Assembly: GCF_014203125.1 (NCBI RefSeq)
Contig: NZ_JACHIH010000001.1
Coordinates: 231,546-295,545 of the forward strand
Direction of reading: 5' to 3'
DNA length: 64,000 nt
DNA from: Rhodopseudomonas rhenobacensis
GTDB taxonomy: Bacteria; Pseudomonadota; Alphaproteobacteria; Rhizobiales; Xanthobacteraceae
The notes beneath the pieces are model-generated. The model did not search any database. It was given only the letters and a program-made list of their open reading frames with translations, and was not told the origin of the DNA. A program made the position numbers and the translations under genes. Position 1 is the stretch's first letter; each line of letters starts with the position of its first letter. Shown here in pieces: positions 10,401-19,646 of this stretch.

Positions 10401-10451
10401 GCCTTCACCCACGGCATCGACCTCGGCAGAGGCCGGGGCATCGGGATCTGA
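7443..10451 (+). CDS. traA: Ti-type TraA relaxase-helicase (MobQ)
   Basis: The 1002-residue protein starts at the ATG at 7443 (MAIYHLHVKVIGR, the canonical TraA start); the frame is open upstream but not family-like. An N-terminal MobA/MobL relaxase domain (about 1-230) has the early tyrosine region AVASAAYRSG and the metal-binding histidines in KPHAHVMLTMR. A TraI/RecD-like helicase follows, with Walker A GHAGTGKSAML (about 375-385), Walker B VLVIDEAGMV (about 440), and a C-terminal UvrD-like motif GYAATIHKAQGMTVD. It would nick oriT and unwind the transferred strand. No mating-pair channel genes are visible, so the element is probably mobilizable rather than self-transmissible. Confidence 0.92.
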   Translation: MAIYHLHVKVIGRKSGSSAVASAAYRSGSRLRDKRLDRSHDFSAKRGVVHSEVMLPDNAPEAWSDRERLWNDVEAFEIRKDAQLAREVEFAIPREMTQVQGIELARDFAQSEFVDRGMIADLNVHWDIGEDGMPKPHAHVMLTMRQININGDDNGFGPKVRDWNRTQMVERWRERWAELANERLAELDIDARIDHRSFEAQGIGLEPQSQIGASAQRIEREGGEAADRAEMHREIARGNGERIIADPSIALDAITHQQSTFTLRDMAKFAHRHSDGVDQFNAVMGAMRGAPDLVELGQDGRGEDRFTTRDMIESEQRLHHAAELMAERERHAVEDADRQAALARAEARGLVLSGEQADALAHVTDGRDLGIMVGHAGTGKSAMLGVAREAWEAAGYEVRGVALSGIAAENLESGSGIASRTIASMEHGWGQGRDLLSARDVLVIDEAGMVGTRQLERVLSHAADAGAKVVLVGDPQQLQAIEAGAAFRSIHERHGGVEIGEVRRQREDWQRDATRDLATGKTGAAIHAYARGGMVHAAASREQARSELIDRWDRDRQTSPDRSRIILTHTNDEVRELNAGARERMRAAGDLGGDVRVTVERGARSFASGDRVMFLQNERGLGVKNGTLGAIEHVSQKSMSVRTDDGRNVSFDLKDYNRIDHGYAATIHKAQGMTVDRTHVLATPGMDAHGSYVALSRHRDGTDLHYGHDDFTSQERLTRTLSRDRAKDMASDYDRADPIQGYAERRGITFRERVAEIVQRLVPEKLRGMFEGLRFPGDVPGTDGERRPEREAPERESAAAAVRRTTDTPERTVAADTDVALRQAPTKALIRHARAVNAIFEMQQQGGKASSEQVKELQEARKEFEAVRPYGSHDAEAAYKTNPELAELAASGNPARAICALQLETELRTDPARRADRFVERWQKLDQTSQHQYQAGDMSGYKSTRAAMGNMAKNLERDPQLESILAGRKQQLGIAFETGRRLGQELAFTHGIDLGRGRGIGI

Positions 10452-10635
10452 TCTGATGCATGTCGTTGTCCCCAAACCTCGCCAAGCCTTTTGGCTGGCA
10501 TGCTTCGATTCCGCCGATCAGAAGTATTTGCCGCCGATTTTACGCCGGGCTTCGACGACGCGAAAAATAGTCTTGCGTGCGCGTCACTGCTTGCTCTGAC
10601 TGGATCAGGAGCAGTCACAAGGAGGCGGCGCGACG

Positions 10636-10851
10636 ATGCCCGAACCAGACCGGATCATCCGCCTGAAAACCGTTCTGTCCCGAACCGGACTGTCCCGATC
10701 TACCATCTACCGCAAGATTACTGAGGGGACATTCCCGGCGCAGATCAGGATCAGCGTTAACGGCGCAGGCTGGCATGAATCCGAAATCAACCGCTGGATC
10801 GCCGATCCCGCGGCGTGGCGGCCGAAACACGAGTTCGATGATGCCCGGTGA
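10636..10851 (+). CDS. AlpA-family HTH regulator / excisionase-like protein
   Basis: The 71-residue protein has a MerR-like winged helix: IIRLKTVLSRTGLSRSTIYR (7-26), KITEGTFPAQIRI, and a C-terminal WHESEINRWI. This is the AlpA pattern of small regulators and excisionases found beside integrases in P4-like elements. An AAGGAGG ribosome site precedes the start. It lies convergent to the integrase gene with about 100 bp between them. It probably controls excision or integrase expression; no operator was identified. The preceding 184 bp show nothing else. Confidence 0.85.
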   Translation: MPEPDRIIRLKTVLSRTGLSRSTIYRKITEGTFPAQIRISVNGAGWHESEINRWIADPAAWRPKHEFDDAR

Positions 10852-10948
10852 GTTCGGTGGTTGTACCATGTTCTCGCAGGCCCTTCAGTCTCCGCAACCA
10901 AACCAGATCGCCGCGTTTTATCTGACGCCTGCTTCCCCGGTTTCGTGA

Positions 10949-12238
10949 CTACGCCCGGAACGCCACGACGGTGTCACCGCTGCTGGAAGGTCGGGCGCAA
11001 TAGTCGGCCCAGTCTTCCATCATCCGGTTGCGTAGGTCGAGGAAGGTCGTGCGCCGATAGGCCGCGACCACTTCGTCGCCGACCTTGTGCGCGAGCGCAG
11101 CTTCGGCAACGGCATCGTCATAGCCGTGCTCTGCAGCCCAGTCGCGGAACGACGACCTGAAGCCGTGCGGAACGATATCGCGGTCGAGCTTGGGATCGAT
11201 CCAGCGCCGCTCCAGCTCATTCATCCTGTCGATCACCGCGGCCATCGAAGCGTCACTCAGAGGCTTGCCCTTGGTGTTGGGGAAGATGTACTCGCTGTCA
11301 TCCTTCGTGGCTTCCATCCGATCAAGCACAGCGAGCGCCGCCTTGCTCAATGGCACTCGATGTTCAGCGTCGCTCTTCATGAGTGCGGCTGGAATGGTCC
11401 AGACTGATGTCTGCCGATCGATCTGGTCCCATTTTGCCGCCACTGCGTTGCCCGGCCTGACGGCCGTCAAGATTTGAAACTCAAGAGCCGCCGCAGCGGC
11501 ACCATCACGCTCGCGCAGCTTGCGCATGAAGTCGGGCAATTGCCTGTAAGGCAGCGCCGGATGATTGCGGACCTTGCGAACCTTCGACGTGGCCGGGAGC
11601 AGGTTATCGAGATGCCCCTTCCAGCGTGCCGGGTTTTCGCCGTTGAACTCGCCCTTCGCCTTGGCGGCATCGATCACCTGCTCGATGCGACTGCGAATGC
11701 GGGTGGCCGTTTCGGTCTTGCTTGCCCAGATCGGCTCGATGATCCGCAGGACCAGCGTCGTATCAATCGCGCCGATGGGAAGATCACGGATCGTCTTGCA
11801 GTAGTCGTTCTTGCTTGGCTTGCCCTTCTGGTCGACGCCTAGCAACGTCATCACCCATTGGTCGGCGTGCTTGGCATTCTTCCAGCCGGCCCGATTGGCT
11901 TTGATGAACCGCTTGGCCGCCTCTCCGAACGTGATCGCCTTGGCCGCTTCGATGCGGGCGGCGGCTTCCGCTTGGCGCTTTGCCTGGATGGGGTCGCCGC
12001 CATTGAGGCGGACCTTGCGCGCTCCGGTCGCCTTCTCCCGCGCCTCTTCAAGGCCCACGTCACGCAGCGAACCCAGGCCATGCCAATGTGTGCGGCCGTG
12101 GAGCTTGTATCGAAACAGCCAGCTCTTTGAGCCGCCCTCGGCGATCTGCAGATAAAGCCCGCCGCCGTCAGCGTGCATACCTCGCCGAGACAAATGCTCG
12201 ATCGTCTTGACCGTTAGTTTTCCGAATCCCCGCGCCAT
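10949..12238 (-). CDS. int: P4-type tyrosine integrase
   Basis: The 429-residue protein starts at the ATG at 12238, with AGGG upstream; a further in-frame start at 12277 is less likely. The N-terminus has the DUF4102-like arm-binding domain (LSRRGMHADGGGLYLQI, WLFRYKLHGR, MGLGSL-like GLGSLRDV). The catalytic domain shows Arg in LTAVRPGNAVAAKW, the His-x-x-Arg box PHGFRSSFRDWA, a second His in LAHKVGDEVVAAY, and the nucleophile Tyr in AAYRRTTF. Its start is 164 bp from the 3' end of tRNA-Ser, the usual geometry for integrases that insert into tRNA genes. It marks the right end of the island. Confidence 0.92.
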   Translation of the reverse strand: MARGFGKLTVKTIEHLSRRGMHADGGGLYLQIAEGGSKSWLFRYKLHGRTHWHGLGSLRDVGLEEAREKATGARKVRLNGGDPIQAKRQAEAAARIEAAKAITFGEAAKRFIKANRAGWKNAKHADQWVMTLLGVDQKGKPSKNDYCKTIRDLPIGAIDTTLVLRIIEPIWASKTETATRIRSRIEQVIDAAKAKGEFNGENPARWKGHLDNLLPATSKVRKVRNHPALPYRQLPDFMRKLRERDGAAAAALEFQILTAVRPGNAVAAKWDQIDRQTSVWTIPAALMKSDAEHRVPLSKAALAVLDRMEATKDDSEYIFPNTKGKPLSDASMAAVIDRMNELERRWIDPKLDRDIVPHGFRSSFRDWAAEHGYDDAVAEAALAHKVGDEVVAAYRRTTFLDLRNRMMEDWADYCARPSSSGDTVVAFRA

Positions 12239-12401
12239 AATCTGGCACCCTGGAGCTACATACACCCTTACATACACTTAGGCGTGAGATCTGGCGAGAC
12301 ACGGTGGAGCGGAGTGGCACGCCAATCTATTTGTATGAGCCTGTTATTACAGCGATTTATGTCGGAAATTGGATTTAATGGAATTTCCTGGAACAGCATT
12401 T

Positions 12402-12491
12402 TGGCGGAGAGGGAGGGATTCGAACCCCCGATAGGCTTGCACCTATGCCGCATTTCGAGTGCGGTGCATTCGACCACTCTGCCACCTCTCC
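12402..12491 (-). tRNA. tRNA-Ser(CGA), island attachment site
   Basis: The minus strand starts GGAGAGGTGGCAGAGTGG and ends CCTCTCCGCCA with an encoded CCA. The acceptor stem GGAGAGG pairs with CCTCTCC, the discriminator is G as in serine tRNAs, the anticodon loop CTCGAAA gives anticodon CGA (codon UCG), a long variable arm is present, and the T arm has GGTTCGAATCC with one expected flank. Length is 90 nt, as for a class II tRNA. The integrase gene beside the 3' end implies that this end is one attachment site. No second copy of the 3' end was seen in 1-12401, so the other boundary is outside the window. Confidence 0.93.
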
Positions 12492-12741
12492 GCGGTGCAG
12501 GGGCAGGCGCGAACGCCTGCAGTCGCGCGGAGTTCTAGGCGAGCCGAGCCGATCAGACAAGGCGGGGGACGCCGGATATTTTTCATATCCCGCGTTTGAT
12601 CCGCCGACGGGCCACTGACGGGGACCGCCATATTCTCTGCGCTGCGTGAGCTTCCCCGTCGGATTGACGAGAGCGCCGCCCCGGTCGACCGCCGCGCCGG
12701 CGTCGGCCCACCGCCCCAAGAGACCGCTGCGCCGCCCCGGC

Positions 12742-13899
12742 TCAGTCCTTGTCTTTCTTGTCTTTTTTGTCCTTGCCGTTGTCTTTCTCGCTGTCTTTCT
12801 CCTTGGCCTTCGGCTTTTCGGCGTCCTTGTCCTTCTTGCCCTTGGACTTGCGGTTGGTGAAACGGGCGTTGCCGAGCCCGGTGCCGATGGTCAACACCCC
12901 CCAGCGCTCGAATTCCTGCATGAACGGCACTTCGCTGAGCCCTTGGGCGACGCCGTCATTGTGCATCAGCACCGCGGTATCATGGTCGCCAATGACCGGA
13001 ATGCCCTCGATCAGGCTGGTCGGCAGGTGGAAACGGCTGCTTTCCCAATTGCCGGGCAGGTTCTGCGCGCCCTTTTCGATCGAGCCATCGGAATTGATCA
13101 CCCCCGGGCAGGAGATCCCGATGAACGGCGCCAGCTTGAAGCCTTCAGCCTCGGCGGCGCTGATCAGGTCCTTCAGCATCTTGGTCAGCCGCTTCACCGC
13201 GCCTTCGCGGGTCGGTTCCTCGTCGGCGTGCCGCCACAGCTCGGATTTCCAGACCACAGCCTTCGACAGGTCCGGCGCCTTCTTCCAGCGCGTCTCGACC
13301 ACGCCGCAGCGGATGTTGGAGCCGCCGATGTCGACCGCCAAGATGCTGTCATGGGCCTCGAAGATCCACGACGGCGCCAGATGCAGGCAGCCGATCAGCC
13401 CGGCCTCGTCGGGATGATAGCGGATCGGCACCAGATCGACGTCGATGCCCTCGGATTTCAGGATGATGTCGGTGCGCGCGATCGCCAATTCGCCGAGCCG
13501 GCTCTGCCGGAAGCCGCCGCCGACCACGATGCATTCGGTGCCGGCCCAGGCCTTGGTCTTCATGAAGCGGCGGGTGACATAGGCCAGTTCCTGGGCGAAT
13601 TCCTCGATCGCGCTGTGCACCACCGCCACGGCGGCGACGTCGTCGCCGGTCAGAATGGCGTCGAGCTCGTGCTTGGTGATGTCCTCGGTGGATTTCTTGC
13701 CGAACGGATCGTCGCCGTTCTTGCGCAGCGGCTTGCGCCAGCTGTCGAGAATCTTCTGGAAGGCGCCTCTGCTGGCGCGGTCGCCGAGAAAGCCCTCGTC
13801 GTCCTTGAGCTCGATGTTGTAACTGTCGACCTCCACCGATGGCAGGCGCGTCGCGCCGTGATTGCCGATGCCGGTTGCCGTCAGTGTGTCGTCAGCCAT
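12742..13899 (-). CDS. ROK-family sugar kinase-like protein with swapped domain order
   Basis: The 385-residue protein starts at 13899, after an AGGGGGC ribosome site. ROK features are present but in an unusual order. The normally C-terminal half, with IVVGGGFRQSRLGE (about 124-137) and HPDEAGLIGCLHLA (about 162-175), comes first. The normally N-terminal half then follows, with ATP-binding SILAVDIGGSNIRCGVVE (185-202), GISCPGV (261-267), the catalytic-Asp region IGDHDTAV (303-310) and LTIGTGLG (337-343). The last 35 residues are a Lys/Asp/Glu repeat tail. This suggests a circular permutation of the ROK fold. It likely phosphorylates a sugar, but the substrate is unknown. Confidence 0.75.
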   Translation of the reverse strand: MADDTLTATGIGNHGATRLPSVEVDSYNIELKDDEGFLGDRASRGAFQKILDSWRKPLRKNGDDPFGKKSTEDITKHELDAILTGDDVAAVAVVHSAIEEFAQELAYVTRRFMKTKAWAGTECIVVGGGFRQSRLGELAIARTDIILKSEGIDVDLVPIRYHPDEAGLIGCLHLAPSWIFEAHDSILAVDIGGSNIRCGVVETRWKKAPDLSKAVVWKSELWRHADEEPTREGAVKRLTKMLKDLISAAEAEGFKLAPFIGISCPGVINSDGSIEKGAQNLPGNWESSRFHLPTSLIEGIPVIGDHDTAVLMHNDGVAQGLSEVPFMQEFERWGVLTIGTGLGNARFTNRKSKGKKDKDAEKPKAKEKDSEKDNGKDKKDKKDKD

Positions 13900-14035
13900 T
13901 CTGAAATGCCCCCTGTGGATCCGTTGCGGACCGCAGACAACATCTTGGGAACCTGTTGGTTTCGCAGCCGCGGAAGCCCGGCCCGGATTCCCTGGCTTTT
14001 GTGATCGGACGAGGCGCGCTCTGGCCGGACGCAAC

Positions 14036-14063
14036 TTGACTCGCCGCCGACGCGGGCTATAAA
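14036..14063 (+). promoter_or_regulatory. Sigma-70-like promoter for rplU-rpmA
   Basis: TTGACT at 14036-14041 and TATAAA at 14058-14063 are spaced by 16 bp, close to the consensus for a housekeeping promoter. They point towards rplU and leave a leader of over 200 nt. The 384 bp between the ROK gene and rplU hold nothing else recognisable. Confidence 0.6.
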
Positions 14064-14283
14064 GCCAGCGTCCGGCGCGGGGTGTCTCTCGCGCCGTCGT
14101 TTTTGCGTGGCCGAAGCAATCCGGCTTACGCCAAGATCGGACGGTTTTTGACCGCCGGCACATCCATGGCATCCCGGCCAGGCGACGTCAGCTTGCCACC
14201 CCAGGACGCTGCACTTTAACGACTGAACAAGAAGCCAGCCCGGCTCGATCCGAGGCTGGAATCGAACACGAAGGAATTCAACG

Positions 14284-14682
14284 ATGTTCGCAGTCATCAA
14301 AACCGGCGGGCGGCAATACCGCGTCGTTCCGGATGATGTCTTAGAGATTGGCAAGATCGCCGGCGATGTCGGCACCATCATCCAATTGGGTGAAGTTCTG
14401 GTGCTGGGCGGCGAAACCCCGGTGCTCGGCCTGCCCACCGTGGCGGGCGCCACCGTGGCCGCCGAAGTGCTGCAGCACAAGCGCGGCCCGAAGGTGATCT
14501 CGTTCAAGAAGCGCCGCCGCAAGAACTCCAAGCGCAAGCGCGGCTATCGCGACGAAATCACCGTGCTGCGGATCACCGAGATCCTCGCCGACGGCAAGTC
14601 GCCCACCATCGGGCCGCGTCCGCCGCGCGAGAAGAAGCCGGTGGTCGAAGCCTCCACCGAGGCCGACGACGAAGCCGCGTAA
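14284..14682 (+). CDS. rplU: 50S ribosomal protein L21
   Basis: The 132-residue protein begins MFAVIKTGGRQYRV, the standard L21 start, and carries ETPVLGLPTVAGATV, then the basic KKRRRKNSKRKRGYRDEIT motif that contacts 23S rRNA. The C-terminal 25 residues (PPREKKPVVEASTEADDEAA) form an acidic extension common in this order. It binds 23S rRNA in the large subunit together with L20. It is followed after 62 bp by rpmA, the universal rplU-rpmA pair. Confidence 0.97.
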   Translation: MFAVIKTGGRQYRVVPDDVLEIGKIAGDVGTIIQLGEVLVLGGETPVLGLPTVAGATVAAEVLQHKRGPKVISFKKRRRKNSKRKRGYRDEITVLRITEILADGKSPTIGPRPPREKKPVVEASTEADDEAA

Positions 14683-14744
14683 GATTTGCAATGATTCCGT
14701 CAAGGAATTGATTTACACATACCTTTGCAGTTTGGAGACGAGCC

Positions 14745-15017
14745 ATGGCTCACAAAAAAGCAGGCGGTTCCTCGCGCAACGGGCGTGATTCGGCGGGCAA
14801 GCGGCTCGGAATCAAGGCCTATGGCGGCGAACGCGTGATTCCCGGCAACATCATTGCGCGTCAGCGCGGCACCACCTGGCATCCCGGCCTCAATGTCGGC
14901 ATGGGCACCGATCATACGTTGTTCGCCAAGATCGAAGGTCACGTCGAATTCCGCGCCAAAGCCAACGGCCGCACCTTCGTATCGGTCCTTCCGATCGCAG
15001 TAGCCGCGGCCGAATAA
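14745..15017 (+). CDS. rpmA: 50S ribosomal protein L27
   Basis: The 90-residue protein begins [16 protein letters not shown] and has GVKAYGGE-like [13 protein letters not shown] and [10 protein letters not shown], all diagnostic of L27. Its N-terminus reaches the peptidyl transferase centre and helps place tRNA substrates. No N-terminal cleavage extension of the Firmicutes type is present. It is co-transcribed with rplU. Confidence 0.97.
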   Translation: MAHKKAGGSSRNGRDSAGKRLGIKAYGGERVIPGNIIARQRGTTWHPGLNVGMGTDHTLFAKIEGHVEFRAKANGRTFVSVLPIAVAAAE

Positions 15018-15075
15018 CGGTGGACATAAAATCGTCCGCCGGGTCCTGTTGAACCGGCGGAGCAGATCAGGCTCC

Positions 15076-15110
15076 AAAGGGGAGGCGGGAAACCGGCCTC
15101 CCCTTTTCGT
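15076..15110 (+). terminator. Hairpin downstream of rpmA
   Basis: An 11-bp perfect stem, AAAGGGGAGGC at 15076-15086 and GCCTCCCCTTT at 15096-15106, is followed by TCGTTTG. It fits an intrinsic terminator for rplU-rpmA. It lies 35 bp before the start of the acetyltransferase gene, so partial read-through is possible. Confidence 0.65.
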
Positions 15111-15144
15111 TTGTTGCGTTTGCTTCCACGCACAGGAGCCCGAC

Positions 15145-15744
15145 ATGTTGCAGGATATCCCGACATCCAGGTTGCGCGAGACCAGTAGCTGCGTCCTCGA
15201 GACCGAACGGCTCGCTTTGCGCAAGCCGACGCTCGCGGACGTAAAAACCATCGCCAACCTCGCCAAGGATCGCCGGGTCGCGGAAAACACCCGCCGGCTG
15301 CCGCATCCCTATCGGCCGGACGACGCCACCCGCTTCATCAAGGCGCTGGCCGAGGCCGGCAACGAGACCGTGTTTCTGATCGAGCTGGATTTCCGTCCGA
15401 TCGGCATCGTCGGCATCGACTGGCGCGACCAGGACGCGCCGGAGCTCGGCTACTGGCTCGGCGTCGATTACTGGGGCCAGGGCTACGCCACCGAGGCCGC
15501 GCGCGCGGTGATCGACTTCACCTTCGAGGAGTTCGAGGACGTCGAGCAACTGATCTCCGGCGCCCGCGTCGCCAATCCGGCGTCGCGCAACGTGCTGGAA
15601 AAGTGCGGCTTCCAGTGGAGCGGCGTCGAACTGCATCGCTTCGAGGCGCTCGGCGGCTCCACCCCGGTGGACTGCTTCCGGCTGACCCGCGGCGTGTGGT
15701 CGTCGCTGAAGAGCTGGAGCAATTCGAAGAAGCGGCTGGTGTAG
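15145..15744 (+). CDS. GNAT-family N-acetyltransferase (RimJ/RimL type)
   Basis: The 199-residue protein starts at 15145 behind CAGGAGCC; the upstream in-frame part crosses the rpmA terminator and is not coding. It has the RimJ-like opening LETERLALRKPTLADVKTIA, a central GIVGIDWRDQ strand, ELGYWLGVDYWGQGYATEAARAVIDF with the acetyl-CoA loop, and the late NPASRNVLEKCGFQ motif. It transfers acetyl from acetyl-CoA to an amine; RimJ/RimL relatives act on ribosomal protein N-termini or small molecules. It commonly sits between rpmA and obgE in this group. The exact substrate is not known. Confidence 0.88.
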   Translation: MLQDIPTSRLRETSSCVLETERLALRKPTLADVKTIANLAKDRRVAENTRRLPHPYRPDDATRFIKALAEAGNETVFLIELDFRPIGIVGIDWRDQDAPELGYWLGVDYWGQGYATEAARAVIDFTFEEFEDVEQLISGARVANPASRNVLEKCGFQWSGVELHRFEALGGSTPVDCFRLTRGVWSSLKSWSNSKKRLV

Positions 15745-15774
15745 CGCTAGCCAAAACATCTTCTGTTGCGTGCG

Positions 15775-15803
15775 ATGCCCGGCCCTGTGCCGGGCATTTT
15801 GGT
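15775..15803 (+). terminator. Intrinsic terminator after the acetyltransferase gene
   Basis: The perfect 9-bp stem ATGCCCGGC/GCCGGGCAT (15775-15783 and 15789-15797) has a 5-nt loop and is followed by TTTGGTTTTG. It lies 30 bp after the acetyltransferase stop. Confidence 0.65.
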
Positions 15804-15940
15804 TTTGCGCCGCCGCATTTGCCGGGCATTTCGGTCGGCCGCTTAGCAGACGTTTAATCACGCCGAGCTGCGCCCGTAGCGCTCCGAGTACGCGGTTCCC
15901 TCCGCGCACGCTAGCAAGATCGTGCAATAGGAGAATGCAC

Positions 15941-16111
15941 ATGGATCGATATCTGAACGCCCTGCTCAAGCGCGACATGCTCGACGAATTCCAGCACGAA
16001 GTGGAGGCTGCCGATCGGCGCCACGCGCAGTTCGTCGCACAGCAGAACACCTCGGGCATTCAGCCGCTGCAGCTGGTGCTGCCCGGCTTCGAGGCGTCGC
16101 GCGCCAAGTAA
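15941..16111 (+). CDS. Small conserved hypothetical protein
   Basis: This 56-residue frame begins at ATG 15941, preceded by ATAGGAG at good spacing. The product (MDRYLNALLKRDMLDEFQHE, then EAADRRHAQFVAQQNTSG) is charged, probably helical, with no signal peptide or membrane segment. Third-position GC bias matches neighbouring genes. It lies alone between a terminator and a convergent transporter gene. No function is recognised. Confidence 0.6.
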   Translation: MDRYLNALLKRDMLDEFQHEVEAADRRHAQFVAQQNTSGIQPLQLVLPGFEASRAK

Positions 16112-16116
16112 GCGTC

Positions 16117-17040
16117 TCAGGCGCCGGGTGCTCGTTCGCCCGGCGCCGCACCGCGGCGTTCGCGGAGCAGGATATAAAATCCTGCGCCGATGATGATAGC
16201 GGCGCCGATCAGCATGGCGGGCGACGGCCAGTCGCCGAACACCAGATAGCCGAACACCACGCCCCACACGATCATCGTATATTGATACGGCACCACCACG
16301 CTCGCCGGCGCCAGCCGCAGCGAACGGTTGACGCAGAGTAGCCCCAGCGCCGACACCGCGCCGGCGATCGCGAACAGCGCAGAATCAAATAGGTCGGGCG
16401 TGATCCAGCCGGCGGGCGCCGAGGGGATCAGCACCGCACCGAGCGCCAGGGTGCCGATGAATTGCTGCGACGCCAGCACCATGTCCGGCGTGCCGCGCAG
16501 CGAGCGGGTGATCAGTAACAGACCCGCGAAGAACACGCTGGCGCAAAGCGCGATCAGCGCCGGCCAGGTCATGGTCTGCGCCGACGGCTGCAGCGCCACC
16601 AGCACGCCGACGAAGCCGACCACGATCGCGATCCAGCGCGGCGCATCGACCTGTTCACGCAGGAACAGCGCGGAGCCGACGGTCACGAACAGCGAGGACG
16701 CCAGGTAAAAGGTGATGACGTCGGCGAGCGGCAGATAGGCGGTGGCGAGGAAGAATGTCGCCACCTCCAGCGTGGCGATGATCGTGCGCGCCAATTGCAG
16801 CCAGGGCCGCGGCAAGCGGAGGAATTCCGCGCGCTGCCGCCAGATCAGCGGCGACAGCACGATCAGCCCGGCGCAGGCGCGCAGCAACAGCAATTGCCCG
16901 ATCGAATAGCTCGCCACCACCAGCTTGCCGAGCGCGTCGCCAAACGAAAACAGCGCCATCGCCGCCAGCATCAGCCCGATGCCGGCCAAGTGCGCATTGC
17001 CCGGCGCGGTAGCGCTCGAAATTCTGGCAAACAACCCCAT
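16117..17040 (-). CDS. EamA/DMT-family transporter
   Basis: The 307-residue protein contains about ten hydrophobic segments in two EamA repeats, for example GIGLMLAAMALFSFGDALGK (20-39), VITFYLASSLFVTVGSALFL (about 108-127) and AMLIGAAIIIGAGFYILLRE near the C-terminus. DMT transporters move amino acids, drugs or metabolites across the inner membrane; the substrate cannot be read from sequence. It is a single gene, convergent with the small ORF upstream in coordinate order and divergent from obgE, with 172 bp between their starts. Confidence 0.9.
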   Translation of the reverse strand: MGLFARISSATAPGNAHLAGIGLMLAAMALFSFGDALGKLVVASYSIGQLLLLRACAGLIVLSPLIWRQRAEFLRLPRPWLQLARTIIATLEVATFFLATAYLPLADVITFYLASSLFVTVGSALFLREQVDAPRWIAIVVGFVGVLVALQPSAQTMTWPALIALCASVFFAGLLLITRSLRGTPDMVLASQQFIGTLALGAVLIPSAPAGWITPDLFDSALFAIAGAVSALGLLCVNRSLRLAPASVVVPYQYTMIVWGVVFGYLVFGDWPSPAMLIGAAIIIGAGFYILLRERRGAAPGERAPGA

Positions 17041-17173
17041 ATGTCAGGAAACCTTATGCAACGAGGTCAGGCCGCGCGCGGCGCGGGTCGGCCGCGGCCC
17101 ACCCCATCCTTTTCAAAATCCGGGCCGCCGGCAAGCGCGGAAAGCGCGGCATTTACAGGCCTTTCGGCATTGA

Positions 17174-18262
<1,089 letters not shown>

Positions 18263-18295
18263 CGTCGATCGATGGATCTGCAGTCGAACGCGCCG

Positions 18296-18458
18296 CACGC
18301 ACGGCCTCACCTCGCCCCGCTCTTCGCGGGGAAAGGTCGGATCGCTCTTGCGATCCGGGTGAGGGGCGAGGCACCACGCGCGATCGAGCTCGGCTTCCGC
18401 AGGTCGGCAAGAGCCCCTCACCCCACCCCTCTCCCCGCAAGAGCGGGGCGAGGGAGCC
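18296..18458. repeat. Palindromic intergenic repeat between obgE and proB
   Basis: The spacer has nested inverted repeats: CCCCGCTCTTCGCGGGG near 18318, GGATCGCTCTTGCGATCC near 18340, and an outer CTCGCCCCGCTCTT arm matched by AAGAGCGGGGCGAG near 18440. The composition fits a dispersed palindromic repeat rather than a gene. It may act as a bidirectional transcription or mRNA-stability element. Confidence 0.6.
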
Positions 18459-18513
18459 TGCTGCCGCCTTGGCGACGTTGAATTGCTTGTTGTTAGCTGA
18501 TCCAGAAGTCCCC

Positions 18514-19644
18514 ATGCACCGTCCCGAACTGAAGAATTTCCGCCGCATCGTCGTCAAGGTCGGCTCCTCGCTGCTGATCGATTCCGAGGCCGGCGAGGTC
18601 AAGGCCGGCTGGCTCGCAGCGCTGGCCGCCGACATCGCCGAACTGCATCTGCACGGCCGTGACGTGCTGATCGTGTCCTCCGGCTCGATCGCGCTCGGCC
18701 GCAGCCGGCTGAAGCTGGCGCGCGGGCCGCTGAAGCTTGAGGAAAGCCAGGCCGCCGCCGCCGTCGGACAGATCGCGCTGGCGCGGATCTGGTCCGAGGT
18801 GCTCGGCGATCACGGCATCGGCGCCGGCCAGATTTTGGTGACGCTGCAGGATACCGAGGAGCGCCGGCGCTATCTCAACGCCCGCTCCACCATCGCCAAG
18901 CTCTTAGAATGGCGCGCGGTGCCGGTGATCAACGAGAACGACACCGTCGCCACCGCGGAAATCCGCTACGGCGACAATGACCGCCTCGCCGCCCGCGTCG
19001 CCACCATGAGCAGCGCCGATCTCTTGATCCTGTTGTCCGACATCGACGGGCTGTATGACGCGCCGCCCGGCGCCAATCCCGACGCCAAGCTGATTCCGGT
19101 GGTCGAGCAGGTCACCGCCGAGATCGAGGCGATGGCCGGCGGCGCCGAATCCGAATTGTCGCGCGGCGGCATGCGCACCAAGATCGAAGCCGCCAAGATC
19201 GCCACCACCGCCGGCACCCACATGCTGATCGCGTCCGGCAAGATCGATCACCCGCTGCGCGCCATCGCCAAGGGCGGCGCCTGCACCTGGTTTCTCACCC
19301 CTGCCAATCCGGTCACCGCGCGAAAACGCTGGATTGCGGGCTCGCTGGAGCCGAAGGGCACGCTGACCATCGACGCCGGCGCGGTCCTCGCCTTGCGCGC
19401 CGGCAAGAGCTTGCTGCCGGCCGGGGTGATCCGGGTCGACGGCCATTTCGCCCGCGGCGACGCCGTGGTGGTGCGCGGCCCCGACACCGACGAAATCGGC
19501 CGTGGTCTCGTCGCCTACGACGCCGACGATGCCGACCGCATCAAGGGCCACTCCTCGCCCGACGTGATGAGCATCTTGGGCATCACCGGCCGCGCCGAAA
19601 TGATCCACCGCGACGATCTGGTGATGGGCGCGGTGCCGGGCTGA
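18514..19644 (+). CDS. proB: Glutamate 5-kinase
   Basis: The 376-residue protein has the amino-acid kinase domain ([13 protein letters not shown] at the start, VSSGSIALG for the phosphate loop, [11 protein letters not shown] and [10 protein letters not shown]) and a C-terminal PUA domain from about 280 ([11 protein letters not shown] to [11 protein letters not shown]). It phosphorylates glutamate, the first step of proline synthesis, and is usually feedback-inhibited by proline. The ATG at 18514 fits the family start; an earlier in-frame ATG at 18469 adds 15 unrelated residues. proA lies 720 bp downstream, separated by a toxin-antitoxin pair on the other strand. Confidence 0.96.
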   Translation: MHRPELKNFRRIVVKVGSSLLIDSEAGEVKAGWLAALAADIAELHLHGRDVLIVSSGSIALGRSRLKLARGPLKLEESQAAAAVGQIALARIWSEVLGDHGIGAGQILVTLQDTEERRRYLNARSTIAKLLEWRAVPVINENDTVATAEIRYGDNDRLAARVATMSSADLLILLSDIDGLYDAPPGANPDAKLIPVVEQVTAEIEAMAGGAESELSRGGMRTKIEAAKIATTAGTHMLIASGKIDHPLRAIAKGGACTWFLTPANPVTARKRWIAGSLEPKGTLTIDAGAVLALRAGKSLLPAGVIRVDGHFARGDAVVVRGPDTDEIGRGLVAYDADDADRIKGHSSPDVMSILGITGRAEMIHRDDLVMGAVPG

Positions 19645-19646
19645 GG

